Origin: Methanoplanus limicola DSM 2279
GTDB lineage: Archaea > Halobacteriota > Methanomicrobia > Methanomicrobiales > Methanomicrobiaceae
Length of the DNA: 64,000 nucleotides
Direction of reading: 5' to 3'
Assembly: GCF_000243255.1 (NCBI RefSeq)
Contig: NZ_CM001436.1
Location: forward strand, 1,276,077-1,340,076
Positions 1-11,052 of the stretch are shown piece by piece. A program made the translations under genes and the position numbers. The stretch's first letter is position 1. Every line of letters begins with the position of its first letter. The notes beneath the pieces were generated by a model that made no database searches, was not told the origin of the DNA, and was given only the letters and a program-made list of their open reading frames with translations.

Positions 1-578
1 GCAGACTCCCAGTCACACATTCTTCCATAAAAATTTCTGTATATATTCTCCATTCCCCCCAGTTTCTCAATTTTGGACTCTTCAAAAGGTCTGACATCAG
101 CACATACCGCCGCAATAGAATCATCAGAAACCAAGCGTGAGATTAAAATTTCCAGGGTATTTTTTTCAAAAAATTTATTTGCGTCAGTTGTAACAATAAT
201 ATTGTTTCTGGTTTTAGTCAAAGCAAAATTATATGACTTGTTTGTTCCCTTTCTTTCAGCATTTGAAAATATTTTGTAATTTACTCCAGAACTATTTAGT
301 TTAGATTCTGCAAGAATTCTGGTGTTATCATCAGAATGATCATCTATGAAAATAAGTTCAAACTTATCTTTGGGATATCCGCTTTCTGCCAGATTATCAA
401 TTCTTTCTGAAATAATTTTCTCCTCATTGTATGCAGAAATAATTATAGATATTTCAGGAAATTCCTTCAATAATTTCACAGGGCGAGTTTTTTTTCCAAA
501 TTTCATCCCAAATAAATAATATATGTATGGAAATGCTGAAATTGAAATTAACATGACAGAAGCTACAAAAATAAACAT
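1..578 (-). CDS. Family 2 glycosyltransferase, C-terminus beyond window edge
   Basis: The reading frame is open from an ATG at 578 to the left edge, so only the first 192 residues are seen. A hydrophobic N-terminal segment (about residues 1-24) is followed by a GT-A nucleotide-sugar fold: EISIIISAYNEE (about 44-55), a FIDDHSDDNT motif whose Asp pair would bind nucleotide and metal, and VTTDANKFF as the likely second acidic motif. GAGGGA just upstream is a good ribosome-binding site. This organisation is typical of membrane-attached GT2 enzymes that transfer sugars onto lipid or polysaccharide acceptors; donor and acceptor cannot be told. It is AT-richer than tiaS next to it. The same-strand spacing to tiaS is only 7 bp, so it may be the second gene of that transcript. 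Confidence 0.85.
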   Translation of the reverse strand, partial: MFIFVASVMLISISAFPYIYYLFGMKFGKKTRPVKLLKEFPEISIIISAYNEEKIISERIDNLAESGYPKDKFELIFIDDHSDDNTRILAESKLNSSGVNYKIFSNAERKGTNKSYNFALTKTRNNIIVTTDANKFFEKNTLEILISRLVSDDSIAAVCADVRPFEESKIEKLGGMENIYRNFYGRMCDWES

Positions 579-585
579 ATTTCCC

Positions 586-1851
586 TCAAAAATTAGTATG
601 ATTTAATTCTGAAATCTTAACAATATCCCGGACAAGAGGTTTTGACAGATGCCTCCTGGCAACCGGCGGAACTTCGTACCACCCCGGACTGAGATCTCTT
701 TTAAGGTCCGAAATTTCGGGTACCATACTCTTCCCCGAACATCTCCGGCATTTATACCCCTTGCCTGAACCTGCGCTTGTCATCCTCTTCCCGCATACGC
801 ATACCGGAGGCTTTTCCTCAGTCAGCACCGCAGTTTCCATGACCTGAATCTTCTCAAGGTTTATGCTGCCACCCTTATAACTGCCGCATACAATGATCAG
901 GTCTCCCGGGATAAGCGCCCGGACAGTGTTTCTGAAATTCTTTGTCGGCTCGTACGCCATACACCTGACCGGAGAGCCACCCATTCCCTCAAGCATAAAG
1001 GAGACATGCCCGCCATGCCCTGATTCCGGAACTGAGAGGACTCTGCCGGGAACCCTGTAGGACTTTCCATCCTCAATGCTACCGGCATCTGCATCTGTGA
1101 GATGTGCATCAGTGCCCTGGTTTGTCCTGAAAACCGATCTTCTCTCAGGGACCTGGGATATAATATATGAATCAGCCCTCCTCACCCATTCCGGAGACTC
1201 GCCCCTGATTCCGTAAAGCACAGGGTCAGGAGTATGCGGCACACACACAACTGCGTTATTGACCATATCAACCGAATCCCAGGTATGGGGATATGTCTTT
1301 TCCTCGGCCTCAAAGAGACTCTCCCTGTCAACATACCGCAGACCCTTATCTTCCGGGTTCCTGTACACAAGAAGCTCATATGTGCAGTCGTCAGGTTCTG
1401 CTGAAACTGACGCGGCAGCACCGATCAGACCTCTTTTATTCTTCCATCCCCTGTACCTCACTTTCCCGTCCGGAATACTGTCCAGAAGCCTGACAGCTTC
1501 GTCAATTGTACAGAAGTCCCTGAGCGCCCGGAGATAGAACCCGGAATCAGGTCTTGCATCCTCTGCAACTACAACAACACCGGGATTTGTATTTTCACAG
1601 TCAAAATCTGAATATCTCTCAACCAGTACACAGGCTGTATCAAAGGCTGAATCCATATCCCCCACGCATATCAGGCAGGCAGCAGCATTGCCCCTTGTCT
1701 TAAATTTCACATTGGGATTTAGCCTGAGAAGAAGCATTTCATTAACAGCTATACCTTCACTTATGAGCTTATCAGAGATTACTGAGGCGAGATAAGTTGT
1801 ACACATCCCGTCAGGAGAATCAGTATCATCAAGTCCGAGTCTGAATATCAT
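586..1851 (-). CDS. tiaS: tRNA(Ile2) 2-agmatinylcytidine synthetase TiaS
   Basis: TiaS attaches agmatine to C34 of the CAU anticodon of tRNA-Ile2, so that it reads AUA in archaea. The protein is 421 aa from the ATG at 1851, which places the family hallmark GLDDTDSPDGMCTTYLA at its N-terminus; a longer frame starting at 1893 adds 14 residues that do not look like the family. The central ATP-binding region is followed by an OB-fold-like part (about 290-360) and a C-terminal zinc ribbon with CVCGKR and CRRC. The length fits the family. It diverges from the HTH regulator across 55 bp holding AT-rich promoter elements. Confidence 0.93.
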   Translation of the reverse strand: MIFRLGLDDTDSPDGMCTTYLASVISDKLISEGIAVNEMLLLRLNPNVKFKTRGNAAACLICVGDMDSAFDTACVLVERYSDFDCENTNPGVVVVAEDARPDSGFYLRALRDFCTIDEAVRLLDSIPDGKVRYRGWKNKRGLIGAAASVSAEPDDCTYELLVYRNPEDKGLRYVDRESLFEAEEKTYPHTWDSVDMVNNAVVCVPHTPDPVLYGIRGESPEWVRRADSYIISQVPERRSVFRTNQGTDAHLTDADAGSIEDGKSYRVPGRVLSVPESGHGGHVSFMLEGMGGSPVRCMAYEPTKNFRNTVRALIPGDLIIVCGSYKGGSINLEKIQVMETAVLTEEKPPVCVCGKRMTSAGSGKGYKCRRCSGKSMVPEISDLKRDLSPGWYEVPPVARRHLSKPLVRDIVKISELNHTNF

Positions 1852-1906
1852 GGCAAATACAGTATTAATATATATCCTCCGGATACTAATCAAACTGTAT
1901 AGTGCA

Positions 1907-2824
1907 ATGACGCATGAGAGACTGCTTCAGACTGTAATCAGTATCCTTCTTATGGCGGGCTACAATATCTCGGAGAGATGTGGCATACGCCCCAGAAGCT
2001 TTGATCTTATCGCAAGAAAGAGAGAGAATATTCTCGTAATAAAGGTCGTGCCTCATATAGACAGTGTAGGTGAGGATAGTGCAAGCGATCTTCATATTAT
2101 TGCAACACACCTCAGAGGTAAACCAATAATAGTTGGTGAAAAGGCCAGAGATTCTGACCTTGAAAGAGGCGCCGTTTATCTCAGATATGGCATCATCGCC
2201 ACAAGTGCAACAACCCTCTATGATTTTTTTGTTGATGAGGTTCCACCCCTGGTCTATGCCCAGCCAGGCGGCCTTTATGTAAATATCAACGGAAACAGAC
2301 TAAGAAATCTGCGTGAAGATCAAAACCTCTCCCTGGGCGACCTTGCAGCCATACTGGGTGTCTCAAGGCGGACGATATCCAAATATGAAGGCGGTATGAG
2401 TACAACGCTCGATATAGCCATTAAACTTGAGGAGATGTTTGACAGTGCAATTGTTGAGGCAATAGATCTCCTCTCGCATAAAACACCCGAGACCAGACAG
2501 AAGGAAAAAACTTCAAACGAGAAAATTCCGGCAGACTTCGAGAGGCTCGGACTTGAAACCCACATTATGCAGAGAGCACCTTTTGAGGCGCTGGTTGTAT
2601 TTGAGAAGGAGACCGTCCTCACCGGATACGGGACAACTCAGAAAACAATCAGGCGCGCTGCCCTCATAGGAAATATATCTGACATCACAGATTCAAAGGC
2701 GGTGTGCGTCCTTACCGATTATAAAAAGAAGAAAAAGATAGGCAAAACACTGATTATTGGCGAATCAGAACTCTCAGACCTGAGTTCCGGAACCGACTTC
2801 ATTGAGATGATCGACCACCAGTAA
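1907..2824 (+). CDS. Archaeal XRE-type HTH transcriptional regulator
   Basis: This 305-aa protein belongs to the archaeal family of putative HTH-type regulators (MTH967-like) often found in methanogens. It starts at [14 protein letters not shown]; the frame is open further upstream but that part lies in the divergent promoter. The N-terminal ~110 residues look like a nuclease-fold-like domain ([17 protein letters not shown]). Then comes an XRE helix-turn-helix at about 130-185 ([29 protein letters not shown]), and a C-terminal domain of unknown role. The thermosome gene begins 55 bp downstream in the same direction, but it has its own TATA box. The regulated genes are not known. Confidence 0.85.
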   Translation: MTHERLLQTVISILLMAGYNISERCGIRPRSFDLIARKRENILVIKVVPHIDSVGEDSASDLHIIATHLRGKPIIVGEKARDSDLERGAVYLRYGIIATSATTLYDFFVDEVPPLVYAQPGGLYVNINGNRLRNLREDQNLSLGDLAAILGVSRRTISKYEGGMSTTLDIAIKLEEMFDSAIVEAIDLLSHKTPETRQKEKTSNEKIPADFERLGLETHIMQRAPFEALVVFEKETVLTGYGTTQKTIRRAALIGNISDITDSKAVCVLTDYKKKKKIGKTLIIGESELSDLSSGTDFIEMIDHQ

Positions 2825-2826
2825 AG

Positions 2827-2872
2827 TATATATAGAACCACTAACCACATTTTTAGGAAATAATATAGGTGA
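2827..2872 (+). promoter_or_regulatory. Thermosome promoter and ribosome-binding site
   Basis: A strong TATA box (TATATATA, 2827-2834) begins two bases after the stop codon of the HTH gene. A start site about 25 bp further would give a leader of roughly 20 nt carrying AGGTGATT (2867 onward) before the ATG at 2880. This is a classic euryarchaeal promoter for a highly expressed gene. Confidence 0.65.
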
Positions 2873-2879
2873 TTATACT

Positions 2880-4532
2880 ATGGTAGCAAATCTTGGTGGT
2901 CAGCCAATCTTTATTCTTAAAGAAGGAAGCACCCGCACACGCGGTCGCGACGCACAGAGCGGAAACATTGCAGCAGCAAAGGCAGTTGCAGGCGCAGTAA
3001 GGACAACACTCGGACCAAAAGGCATGGACAAGATGCTCGTTGACACAATCGGTGATGTAGTAATCACAAACGATGGTGTCACAATCCTCAAAGAGATGGA
3101 TATCGAGCACCCGGCCGCAAAGATGATGGTCGAAGTTGCAAAGACACAGGACGATGAAGTCGGAGACGGTACAACAACAGCAGTTGTCGTTGCAGGCGAA
3201 CTTTTAAAGCGTGCAGAAGATCTCCTCGAACAGGATGTCCACCCAACAGTAATTGCACACGGTTACCGCCTTGCAGCAGACAAAGCACAGGCACTGCTAA
3301 AAGAGATGGCAATCGAGATTAAAGCAGATGACATCGAGATGCTCAAAAAGATTGCCGACACAGCAATGACCGGCAAAGGTGCAGAAGCAGCAAAGGATAA
3401 ACTCAATGAGCTCGTCGTAAAGGCAATCACAATGATCGCTGATGAGGACGGCACAGTTGACACAGACTTTGTAAAGGTCGAGAAGAAGGTCGGCGGCACA
3501 ATTGAGGACTCCGAGATTATCGAAGGTGTTGTAATCGACAAAGAGCGTGTACACCCTGCTATGCCAAAGAAGGTAGAGGCAGCAAAGATCCTTCTCCTCA
3601 ACGCTGCGGTAGAGTACAAAAAGACCGAAGTTGATGCAGAGATCTCAATCACATCACCGGACCAGCTCCAGATGTTCCTTGATGAAGAAGAGAAGATGAT
3701 CAAAGGCCTCGTCAACAAGATCATCGAATCAGGCGCAAATGTCCTCGTCTGCCAGAAAGGAATTGACGACATCGCACAGCACTACCTTGCAAAGGCAGGA
3801 ATCCTTGCAGTACGCCGTGTAAAGAAGTCAGACTTAACAAAACTTGCACGTGCAACAGGCGCTTCAGTCATCTCATCAATTGACGCAATTGATACAGGTG
3901 AACTTGGAAAGGCAGGAATGGTAGAGGAGAAGAAGGTCGGCGGCGAAGATATGATCTTTGTCACAGACTGTGAGAATCCAAAGTCATGCACACTCATCGT
4001 CCGTGGCGGTACAGAGCACGTAGTAGATGAACTTGACCGTGCACTTGAAGACGCACTCCGCGTTGTATCAGTTGCAGTCGAAGACGGAAAGTTTGTCGCA
4101 GGCGGCGGTGCACCTGAAGTTGAACTTTCACTCAGACTCCGTGAATACGCAGCATCACAGGAAGGACGCTCACAGCTTGCAATCGAAGCATTCGCAACAG
4201 CTCTTGAGATCATCCCACGCACACTTGCAGAGAATGCAGGACTTGACCCAATCGACATGCTTGTAGAACTCCGCTCAGAGCACGAGGCAGGAAACAAAAC
4301 AACTGGTCTCAATGTATTCGATGCAAAGCCGGAAGACATGCTTGCAGCAGGTGTAATCGAGCCACTGCGCGTAAAGACACAGGCAATTGCATCAGCAGCA
4401 GAAGCAGCAGTAATGATCCTTCGCATTGATGACGTCATTGCATCATCAGGCTCAGGCGGACCAAGCCCTGAAGAGATGGCTGCAATGGGCGGCGGAATGG
4501 GTGGAATGGGCGGCATGCCTCCCATGATGTAA
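2880..4532 (+). CDS. ths: Thermosome subunit (group II chaperonin)
   Basis: ATP-dependent double-ring chaperonin that folds cytosolic proteins. It is 550 aa, the normal length. The N-terminus contains [12 protein letters not shown] and the ATPase signatures GDGTTT (about 93-98) and NDGVTIL. The apical domain lies in the middle, and [17 protein letters not shown] marks the second equatorial half. The C-terminus is the Gly-Met-rich tail [14 protein letters not shown] that lines the cavity floor. Codon use is strongly biased toward GCA, ACA and CTC/CTT, as expected for an abundant protein. The gene stands alone between its own TATA promoter and a T-rich terminator. Other thermosome subunits would be elsewhere. 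Confidence 0.98.
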   Translation: MVANLGGQPIFILKEGSTRTRGRDAQSGNIAAAKAVAGAVRTTLGPKGMDKMLVDTIGDVVITNDGVTILKEMDIEHPAAKMMVEVAKTQDDEVGDGTTTAVVVAGELLKRAEDLLEQDVHPTVIAHGYRLAADKAQALLKEMAIEIKADDIEMLKKIADTAMTGKGAEAAKDKLNELVVKAITMIADEDGTVDTDFVKVEKKVGGTIEDSEIIEGVVIDKERVHPAMPKKVEAAKILLLNAAVEYKKTEVDAEISITSPDQLQMFLDEEEKMIKGLVNKIIESGANVLVCQKGIDDIAQHYLAKAGILAVRRVKKSDLTKLARATGASVISSIDAIDTGELGKAGMVEEKKVGGEDMIFVTDCENPKSCTLIVRGGTEHVVDELDRALEDALRVVSVAVEDGKFVAGGGAPEVELSLRLREYAASQEGRSQLAIEAFATALEIIPRTLAENAGLDPIDMLVELRSEHEAGNKTTGLNVFDAKPEDMLAAGVIEPLRVKTQAIASAAEAAVMILRIDDVIASSGSGGPSPEEMAAMGGGMGGMGGMPPMM

Positions 4533-4844
4533 TAACATCAGCCAAAACCCAATCAAAATAAATTTTAAATTATATTCTTTTTTTCTGACACCGATAACAG
4601 AACCGGACTTTTACCAGACATCCGGCTGAAATAATGGTCCGGATTGTAGTCTAACAAAACTTTCACGAATTCTCAGGAAAGTCTGCCTAAGACCTTGTAG
4701 TGCGATCAGAATGCATAGCAGATATCGCAATGCAGTCAATTTACAGACAGACATACTTTTATTGAATCAGGAAAAATTATAATACAATAAAATAATTCTG
4801 AATAATTTTATTCCGGGGAAAAGAGGTATCGGACAGGAAATGAT
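4533..4844. other. Intergenic region with terminator tract and kinase promoter
   Basis: This 312-bp gap contains TTCTTTTTTTCTG about 40 bp after the thermosome stop, a likely archaeal poly-U terminator. A weak CCGGA/TCCGG inverted repeat lies near 4603-4625. AT-rich DNA (near 4777-4815) should hold the promoter of the histidine kinase. No coding frame or RNA gene is supported in the middle part. Confidence 0.4.
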
Positions 4845-6734
4845 ATGAGTATAAAGAAGATGACAGGCATAGGTAGCCATTCATATTCAACATATATCCT
4901 GCTGCTCTGCATTGTTATTATAGTGCCCTTTGTAATCTCCCTTTCATTATTACATTATACTCAGCTTTCGGACGAACTTACTGAGAACAGCATTCAGCTC
5001 CAGAAAAATACCGAAAGCAGCATGATAGAACTGACATATGTCATAAACAAAGGCCTTGAGATCTATGACCGAAGTCTTGATGGAAAACTGAAATCTGCAT
5101 TTGAAATATACCTGGCAGAGTACAGTTCATCCGGCGGAGAACTGTCTGACAGTGACCTCATTGATATAAAATACCGGCTTGGTGAACGGTATAACCTGTA
5201 TATATTCAATGAGAGCAATGTCATCACCAAAACTACATTTAAACCGGATTTAGGGCTGGATTTAGGTAAAATAAAATTTTTCTCTGATTACCTTGACAAT
5301 ATCAGAAACAGTGATTCATATCATGGAGACAGGGTTGTAACAAGCATTCTGGACAATTCAGTCACAAAAAAATATGGTTACATGCCATCACCGGACCATA
5401 CAGAAATTCTTGAGATCTCATATGATATTGAAGAGAACGATGCAAGAAGTTATTTAAAATATGGTGATACCGCAGGGAAAATTCAGGAACTCAACCCAAA
5501 TCTCATCGGAGTCAGATTTTTTGACGTCTTCTCTGATGCAATAGGAACTTCCGGATATAAATTTCCGGGCGAGGAAGAAACAGTAAGCCGGATCATAAGT
5601 TCCAAAAGTGATTATACCTACGTGGATTCCAAAAACCTGACGACAGTAAACTATCGCTATATTGACCTTTACAATCAGGAATATGCATCAGATATCTCAA
5701 TTGTAGCAGCCTTTGAGTATGATGACTCAATCCTGAAAGGAAATCTTACAAGCCTACTGATATCGCAGATTGCTACGCTTCTGCTTATGCTGACCCTGAT
5801 AATAATCTCGATATACCTGGCATCGGTTATTATGACACGACCGGTCAGGGCGATTGTCAGAGATGTTGATATAATTGCCTCAGGTGAGCTTAAGCATCAG
5901 ATAAGTGCCAATAACGGAGGCCGCGAATTCATTCAGCTTGAGAAGAGTATCAGAAATATGGTTGAAACCCTCAATGAGATGATATTCCGGCTGAAAAATT
6001 CAGAAGAGATAATAAAAGAGCAGAATGAAAACCTTGAAAATCTCGTTGAAAAGAGAACATCTGAACTGAAAGAGGCAAATGAGGAAGCCAACTTCTATCT
6101 GGACCTGATGACGCATGACATAAACAATGCAAATATGGCAGCACTCGGTTATGCTGAAATGCTCAGTGAAGAGACGGAAGGTTTTGAAGCGGAATGTTCC
6201 GGAAAGGTAAAAAATGCCGTAAAACAGAGCATAAGGATAATAAACAATGTCTCAATGATAAGAAAGATCAGGGACTACAATAAGGCATTAAAACCGGTCA
6301 GCCTCTCAAAAACCATTGATGAAGCTCTGGACCATATATCCGGCATAAGTCCCGAATATGAAAAAACAGATATCAAAGTCCTTGCAGATGAACTTTTAAC
6401 AGAAGTTTTTGTAAATCTGATAGAGAACTCAAAAAAATATTCGGAAGAAAAAGAGTGCAGAATAAAAATTACAGCTGAACCAAAAGGGGAAAAAGTACTT
6501 ATCTGCATCGAAGACAACGGCCCCGGAATGCCGGATAAACTCAAAGCCAGATGTTTTGAGAGAACAGTAAGGGGTGAGGGGGCTGAAAAACTTAAATCAG
6601 GCAGAGGTCTTGGCTTATACATAGTCAGGACTCTTATTGAAGAGAGGTACGGAGGAGTCATTTACGCTGCCGACAGAGTATCAGGCAGTGAAAAAGAGGG
6701 CCTGAAAATCTGCTTCTCACTGAAAAAAGCATAA
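4845..6734 (+). CDS. Membrane sensor histidine kinase (extracytoplasmic sensor, HAMP, HisKA, HATPase)
   Basis: The 629-aa protein has TM1 at about 16-38, an extracytoplasmic sensor of about 260 residues, TM2 at about 300-330, then a HAMP domain (about 330-385). A coiled coil with QNENLENLVEKRTSELKEAN precedes the dimerisation domain with the phospho-acceptor His in LMTHDINNAN (about residue 424). The ATPase domain shows the N box VNLIENSKKYS (about 523), IEDNGPGMPD and GRGLGLYIV. It should phosphorylate a response regulator, but none is adjacent; the nearest REC protein genes are 40 kb away. The sensed ligand cannot be told. It ends facing the chemoreceptor-like gene (convergent). Confidence 0.93.
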   Translation: MSIKKMTGIGSHSYSTYILLLCIVIIVPFVISLSLLHYTQLSDELTENSIQLQKNTESSMIELTYVINKGLEIYDRSLDGKLKSAFEIYLAEYSSSGGELSDSDLIDIKYRLGERYNLYIFNESNVITKTTFKPDLGLDLGKIKFFSDYLDNIRNSDSYHGDRVVTSILDNSVTKKYGYMPSPDHTEILEISYDIEENDARSYLKYGDTAGKIQELNPNLIGVRFFDVFSDAIGTSGYKFPGEEETVSRIISSKSDYTYVDSKNLTTVNYRYIDLYNQEYASDISIVAAFEYDDSILKGNLTSLLISQIATLLLMLTLIIISIYLASVIMTRPVRAIVRDVDIIASGELKHQISANNGGREFIQLEKSIRNMVETLNEMIFRLKNSEEIIKEQNENLENLVEKRTSELKEANEEANFYLDLMTHDINNANMAALGYAEMLSEETEGFEAECSGKVKNAVKQSIRIINNVSMIRKIRDYNKALKPVSLSKTIDEALDHISGISPEYEKTDIKVLADELLTEVFVNLIENSKKYSEEKECRIKITAEPKGEKVLICIEDNGPGMPDKLKARCFERTVRGEGAEKLKSGRGLGLYIVRTLIEERYGGVIYAADRVSGSEKEGLKICFSLKKA

Positions 6735-6818
6735 ATTAGCCAGAAAATAAAATACTACCAGATAAGGCCTCTTTGTGGTGAATAGGAGTGAAAAATAAAT
6801 TCCTGAATATTTCATAAT

Positions 6819-8774
6819 TCAGCAGCGGAATCTGAACGTATGAATCAGGGCATTCAGTTCTCCTGACATTGCCGCAACCTCCTCAGTGCTCTCTGAGATC
6901 TCTTCCGCTGACATCAGCACCTCCTCACTGGATGCAGCTACATCCTCAATTCTGCTAAGATTTTCTTTTGTTAAAACATTCGCCTCCTCCATAAGAGACA
7001 TCACCTTATTTGTTGAATGTGCCTGAATCTCCGTAGTCCCTGAGATCTCAATTATGCCGTACGATGCCTGATCAGCACTGACGACAATTTCATTCAGGAC
7101 CTCAAGAGTCCGTCTGACACTGTCAATTCCCTCCCCAATCTCCTCATATGCATTATTCATTGAGAGAACCGTATCTGCAGACTCTTTCTGAATCTCAGAG
7201 ATCAGCTTTTCAATATCAGCCGTAGCTTTCTTTGACTCACCGGCAAGGCTCTTTACCTCCCTTGCAACGACAGCAAAACCTCGTCCGTGTTCACCCGCTC
7301 TCGCAGCTTCTATTGCGGCATTCAGAGCCAGAAGATTTGTCTGCCCTGAGATTTCATTGATGAGCTTCACAATATCATTTATCTCATGCATTCTTCCGTT
7401 AAGTCCGGAGATCCTCTCAACACTCTCTCTGGCAACCGATTCAACAGACTTCATCTTATCGGAGGCTTCCTCACCCATCCCTCTGGCTTTTCCTCCACTC
7501 TCTATTACGCGGGATGCAATCTCTTTAACCTCGTAAGACTGGCTGGCTATCTCCTCTATGGACGCTGAGAGATCAGTGACCGCCATTGCAACATTATCTA
7601 TCGAATCAAGCTGTTTTCCGGAATCCATAGAGAGCTCCTGGGTGTTCTCCGCAACTTTTTCTATGGCCTTCTGAACTTCCTTAATGCTCTCTGATGTCCC
7701 TGCCGAGTAATCAGCCAGTTCATTTACAGCAGTGTTTACCTCATTCATTGCCTGACCGATATCTACACCAACAGAGTTCAGGGCAGACTTAAGAGCCTGA
7801 AAATCCCCTCTGACATCAATCTTTTCAGAAAAACGGGTACCAAAATTTTTGCAGGAATATGCATTGGCAACTCTTACTGTCTCTGAGACCGGACCCGAAA
7901 CATAGTCCAGTGCCCTGTTAATACCACTGATAACCCTCCCAAAATCACCAGGATGTTTTGACTCATCAACCCTGTAAGAGAGGTCTCCCATTACGGCCGC
8001 CTCAGTCAGATGAACAGAGTCGTCTAAAAGGAGATCAATCTCCCCTTTTGCAAGCCTTAGCTGATCATTCATACCTGCAAACTTCTTTTCCAGTCTCCCG
8101 GTATATTCATTGCCTTCAGGGAGTGAGTAATCAAAAGCCGTACTTCCGGCAGAGAGGAGTTCAAGGTTAAAGATCATCTTCTCAATACAGCCGTCAGTAT
8201 AGATATACCGGGATATGATCTTCGTCTGATCAATATAAGTGCCAAATATAAACTCTATTTCACCTGAACTGCCAGATATCGGAGTCAGCCTCTGGTCTAT
8301 AAATTTCTCTCCTGTGGGAAGGGAGACATTCTGGTATGATTTGACCGCACTCCTTCTCTCAAGGCATGCCTTAAATCCGGCACCCTCATCTGAGACAGCT
8401 TTAAAGTCCCTGATATTCATTGAACGCAGTTTATCTTCAGAATAGCCGCTCATATCAATAAATGCCCGGTTAAGGTCCACAATATTCCCGCCGGGATCGT
8501 ATAGAAGCATGGGCACGGGGTTACTGTGAACCGCTTCCAGTGCCAGCCGGCCCAGTTTATTCTGCTCTATATAACTTCCAAACGCCCGTTTAATGGCAGA
8601 TAAAAGCCTTAAGGAAAGATCTGAGGATAAACTCAGTTCCAGCGCCTTAAAATCTCTGCCTTCAGAGATTCTCTCCAGAACACCAGCCAGAGAATCCACT
8701 TCGGATGGCAGCATATTACCATCCGGAAAATTATCCGTGGTTATTGATTCAGAGTTAAATGATGCAATGTCCAT
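6819..8774 (-). CDS. Soluble PAS-containing methyl-accepting chemotaxis protein
   Basis: From the ATG at 8774 (GGGTG ten bases before it) the protein is 651 aa; an upstream TTG at 8852 would add 26 residues. No membrane segment is seen, so it should be a cytoplasmic receptor. A PAS domain lies at about 80-190 ([18 protein letters not shown]). A linker follows, then the long antiparallel signalling coiled coil. The hairpin tip is [20 protein letters not shown] near residue 470, where CheA and CheW bind, and [15 protein letters not shown] follows. C-terminal methylation-type Glu/Ser-rich helices are present. No che genes are in the window, so partners must be encoded elsewhere. Confidence 0.92.
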   Translation of the reverse strand: MDIASFNSESITTDNFPDGNMLPSEVDSLAGVLERISEGRDFKALELSLSSDLSLRLLSAIKRAFGSYIEQNKLGRLALEAVHSNPVPMLLYDPGGNIVDLNRAFIDMSGYSEDKLRSMNIRDFKAVSDEGAGFKACLERRSAVKSYQNVSLPTGEKFIDQRLTPISGSSGEIEFIFGTYIDQTKIISRYIYTDGCIEKMIFNLELLSAGSTAFDYSLPEGNEYTGRLEKKFAGMNDQLRLAKGEIDLLLDDSVHLTEAAVMGDLSYRVDESKHPGDFGRVISGINRALDYVSGPVSETVRVANAYSCKNFGTRFSEKIDVRGDFQALKSALNSVGVDIGQAMNEVNTAVNELADYSAGTSESIKEVQKAIEKVAENTQELSMDSGKQLDSIDNVAMAVTDLSASIEEIASQSYEVKEIASRVIESGGKARGMGEEASDKMKSVESVARESVERISGLNGRMHEINDIVKLINEISGQTNLLALNAAIEAARAGEHGRGFAVVAREVKSLAGESKKATADIEKLISEIQKESADTVLSMNNAYEEIGEGIDSVRRTLEVLNEIVVSADQASYGIIEISGTTEIQAHSTNKVMSLMEEANVLTKENLSRIEDVAASSEEVLMSAEEISESTEEVAAMSGELNALIHTFRFRC

Positions 8775-8902
8775 AAATACACCCGGAGCAGAAGAAATCC
8801 AGGTACGGATTTGCACCTGTAATTCTGCCAATGAGAATAATTTACGGCCCAAAAATAAATACTCTGTCGAAATAAAATATATTAGGGATATGATCTATAT
8901 AT

Positions 8903-9781
8903 TTAGTCCTGACCAGAGACTGAAAGACCAAGAATCTCTTTTTTGCCGGAGAAGACATCAGAAGCAATCATTGACAGTCCGTCTGATGCCGCCCATTCAT
9001 CATACACAAATACTTCCTCATCCAGCAGGGATGAAACAATTGCTGAAACATCTTCTGCCATTGAACCGGCAAGGGCAACAGGTGCATCACGGTTTAAAAG
9101 TTTAAGAGAGGCACATTCCATCGCAGCAAACATTGCAAGGGTATCCCTCCTGTATTCAGGAGGAACATTCTCATCAATGCCGGCATGGAGAAATGCCTCG
9201 TTTGCAGTCCATTCACCGCTGTCAATCTTTCTTATTCCGTCAACATCAATAGCCCCGTGCTTTGTTCCGGGTGCGAAGATGCAGGCATCAAATGCACCGG
9301 TGATATGACCGCCGGTCACAAGAAGACTGACTGTATTTGAACTGATATCCGAAACTATGAAATTACTGCCGAGGTCCTGATAAACCTGGTAGGCAATGCC
9401 AATCTTCTCAGGGCTTGTCTGGTGAGAATATACCTTAAATCTGGGATCTGTTGGCGAACCACGGTGTATGCCGGGAATTACAACCGCAGGAATGCCGCTC
9501 TTTTCAATCTCGTCATAGACCTTTGTCCCGCCGCCGATATGCTCACCGGCACCTTCCCTTGTGACAATACCCCTGTTTTTGACTTTACTTATCGGGGTAA
9601 TTTCAGTAATCGCATCGCCCATCGAGTAGCAGACAGCAATGCCCTCTATACATTCCAGAGGACAGAGCCGGTTTAAATCACCATAGCTGAAATTAACTGC
9701 ATCCTTTCTGGATATTTTAAATTTATCCTCACCTGAGGAGAACCTGATCGCAGAGGTACCGTGATCAATGCCAATATACAT
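8903..9781 (-). CDS. Methanogenesis marker protein 12
   Basis: A 292-aa protein starting MYIGIDHGTSAIRFSS, the N-terminal signature of the family named methanogenesis marker 12, conserved in methanogens and of unresolved function. The opening motif resembles the phosphate-1 loop of the ASKHA (sugar kinase/Hsp70) fold, and ISSNTVSLLVTGGHITGAFD fits the phosphate-2 region, so ATP-dependent activity is possible but unproven. It diverges from the CPBP protease over 116 bp. Confidence is high for the family and low for any biochemical role. Confidence 0.85.
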   Translation of the reverse strand: MYIGIDHGTSAIRFSSGEDKFKISRKDAVNFSYGDLNRLCPLECIEGIAVCYSMGDAITEITPISKVKNRGIVTREGAGEHIGGGTKVYDEIEKSGIPAVVIPGIHRGSPTDPRFKVYSHQTSPEKIGIAYQVYQDLGSNFIVSDISSNTVSLLVTGGHITGAFDACIFAPGTKHGAIDVDGIRKIDSGEWTANEAFLHAGIDENVPPEYRRDTLAMFAAMECASLKLLNRDAPVALAGSMAEDVSAIVSSLLDEEVFVYDEWAASDGLSMIASDVFSGKKEILGLSVSGQD

Positions 9782-9897
9782 TAAATAACTCCGTCTGATT
9801 AATTTGCCTTCAATAACTAAAATAAGAATAACATTGGTTCATCCAAAAGAGATTAAAGGATTCAATAGGACAATAATATAACAATACTGATGAATAA

Positions 9898-11052
9898 ATG
9901 ACTAATGAAGAATATTTTGACAAAAACGGGGTAATAGCACTTGTACTTTTTTTCGCAGTATTCTCCCTCTTTGCACTGATACAATGGCCCGGAGGTGAGG
10001 TGAACGCCTTTGCAACCGCATCACTTGAGGTCTCACCCTTTGTCCTTGCAGCAGTACTTGCATATCTGGCAGATTCCGGCAAAATACCAAAACCTCTGGC
10101 AGCACTGTACGTTATCGCATTAATTGCAGGCATAGCCCTCATATCTGTATTTGTGGGTATAATGGGGGTAATGCCCGCAAATCTTCTGACAACCGGAAAT
10201 ATCAATGCAATACCGGACTCTGTGGATACCGGAAAGATCATACAGTCACTTGAGATAATTCTCCTCTCATTTCTTGGGTTTATTATAGCCTGCCTCTGTT
10301 ATCTGAGGCCGTTACGCAGGTACCTCTCCCGCTGCATTCCAATCGACCCTGAATCATTCCTTCATGCATCCGGGCTTGCAGTTGTCCTGTCAGTGGTGCT
10401 GATTCTGATAATACCGGTAACAGTAACAGGTGAACCTCCTTTCCTCTCAGAGATTATATTGAGTTCAGTGGTATCAGATCCTGAATTTTTTTCCGGCACA
10501 GTGGGAACTGACATATACGGCCTGATATGGATGACAATAGGATCGTTTGCCGCTGCCGGACTATTCCTGAAGAGAGATCTAAAAGGCGTACTTAAGAGAA
10601 TCGGGCTTGAAAGGCCAACGGTCAGGCAGGTGCTGGCGGCACTGGCAGCCGGAGCAGTTCTGGTTCTCCTCTTCACAGCTCTTGACGATATAGTCACCGC
10701 AATATGGAGTTTTTTCGGTTGGAATATTACAGACACCGATAAATTTGAATTCCTCCTATCACCATACCTCACAATTCCGGGCATAATCGCAGCGTCTGTA
10801 TCAGCAGGCTTTGGTGAGGAGATTGCAGTCAGGGGAGTTCTTCAGCCAAGATACGGAATAATACTCTCGGCCATGTTCTTTGCCGCCCTACACGCCTTTC
10901 AGTACAACTGGGATGGCATAATTACGGTTTTCATCGCCGGAATTCTCTTTGGACTCTTAAGAACACGCTACAATACAACATTCTGTGCAGTGACCCACAG
11001 TACATATGACTTCATCCTGTTCTTACTATTAATGCTTGGAGTATCACTATAG
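9898..11052 (+). CDS. CPBP-family intramembrane metalloprotease
   Basis: A 384-aa multi-spanning membrane protein (about 8-9 hydrophobic helices). The C-terminal third carries the catalytic motifs of the CAAX-protease/bacteriocin-processing (CPBP) family: EEIAVRG (about 307-313), LHAFQYNW (His about 331) and THSTYDF near the end, which together bind the metal and activate water in the membrane. Its substrate is unknown; in archaea these proteins may process prenylated or membrane proteins. The N-terminal ~150 residues form extra helices outside the core. TATA-like AATATAAC lies about 25 bp before the ATG, which suggests a short leader. Confidence 0.88.
   Translation: MTNEEYFDKNGVIALVLFFAVFSLFALIQWPGGEVNAFATASLEVSPFVLAAVLAYLADSGKIPKPLAALYVIALIAGIALISVFVGIMGVMPANLLTTGNINAIPDSVDTGKIIQSLEIILLSFLGFIIACLCYLRPLRRYLSRCIPIDPESFLHASGLAVVLSVVLILIIPVTVTGEPPFLSEIILSSVVSDPEFFSGTVGTDIYGLIWMTIGSFAAAGLFLKRDLKGVLKRIGLERPTVRQVLAALAAGAVLVLLFTALDDIVTAIWSFFGWNITDTDKFEFLLSPYLTIPGIIAASVSAGFGEEIAVRGVLQPRYGIILSAMFFAALHAFQYNWDGIITVFIAGILFGLLRTRYNTTFCAVTHSTYDFILFLLLMLGVSL

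Noticed and set aside
73-279. 68-codon plus-strand frame at the left edge
   Set aside because: It lies antisense to a clear glycosyltransferase frame with conserved motifs and a ribosome-binding site.
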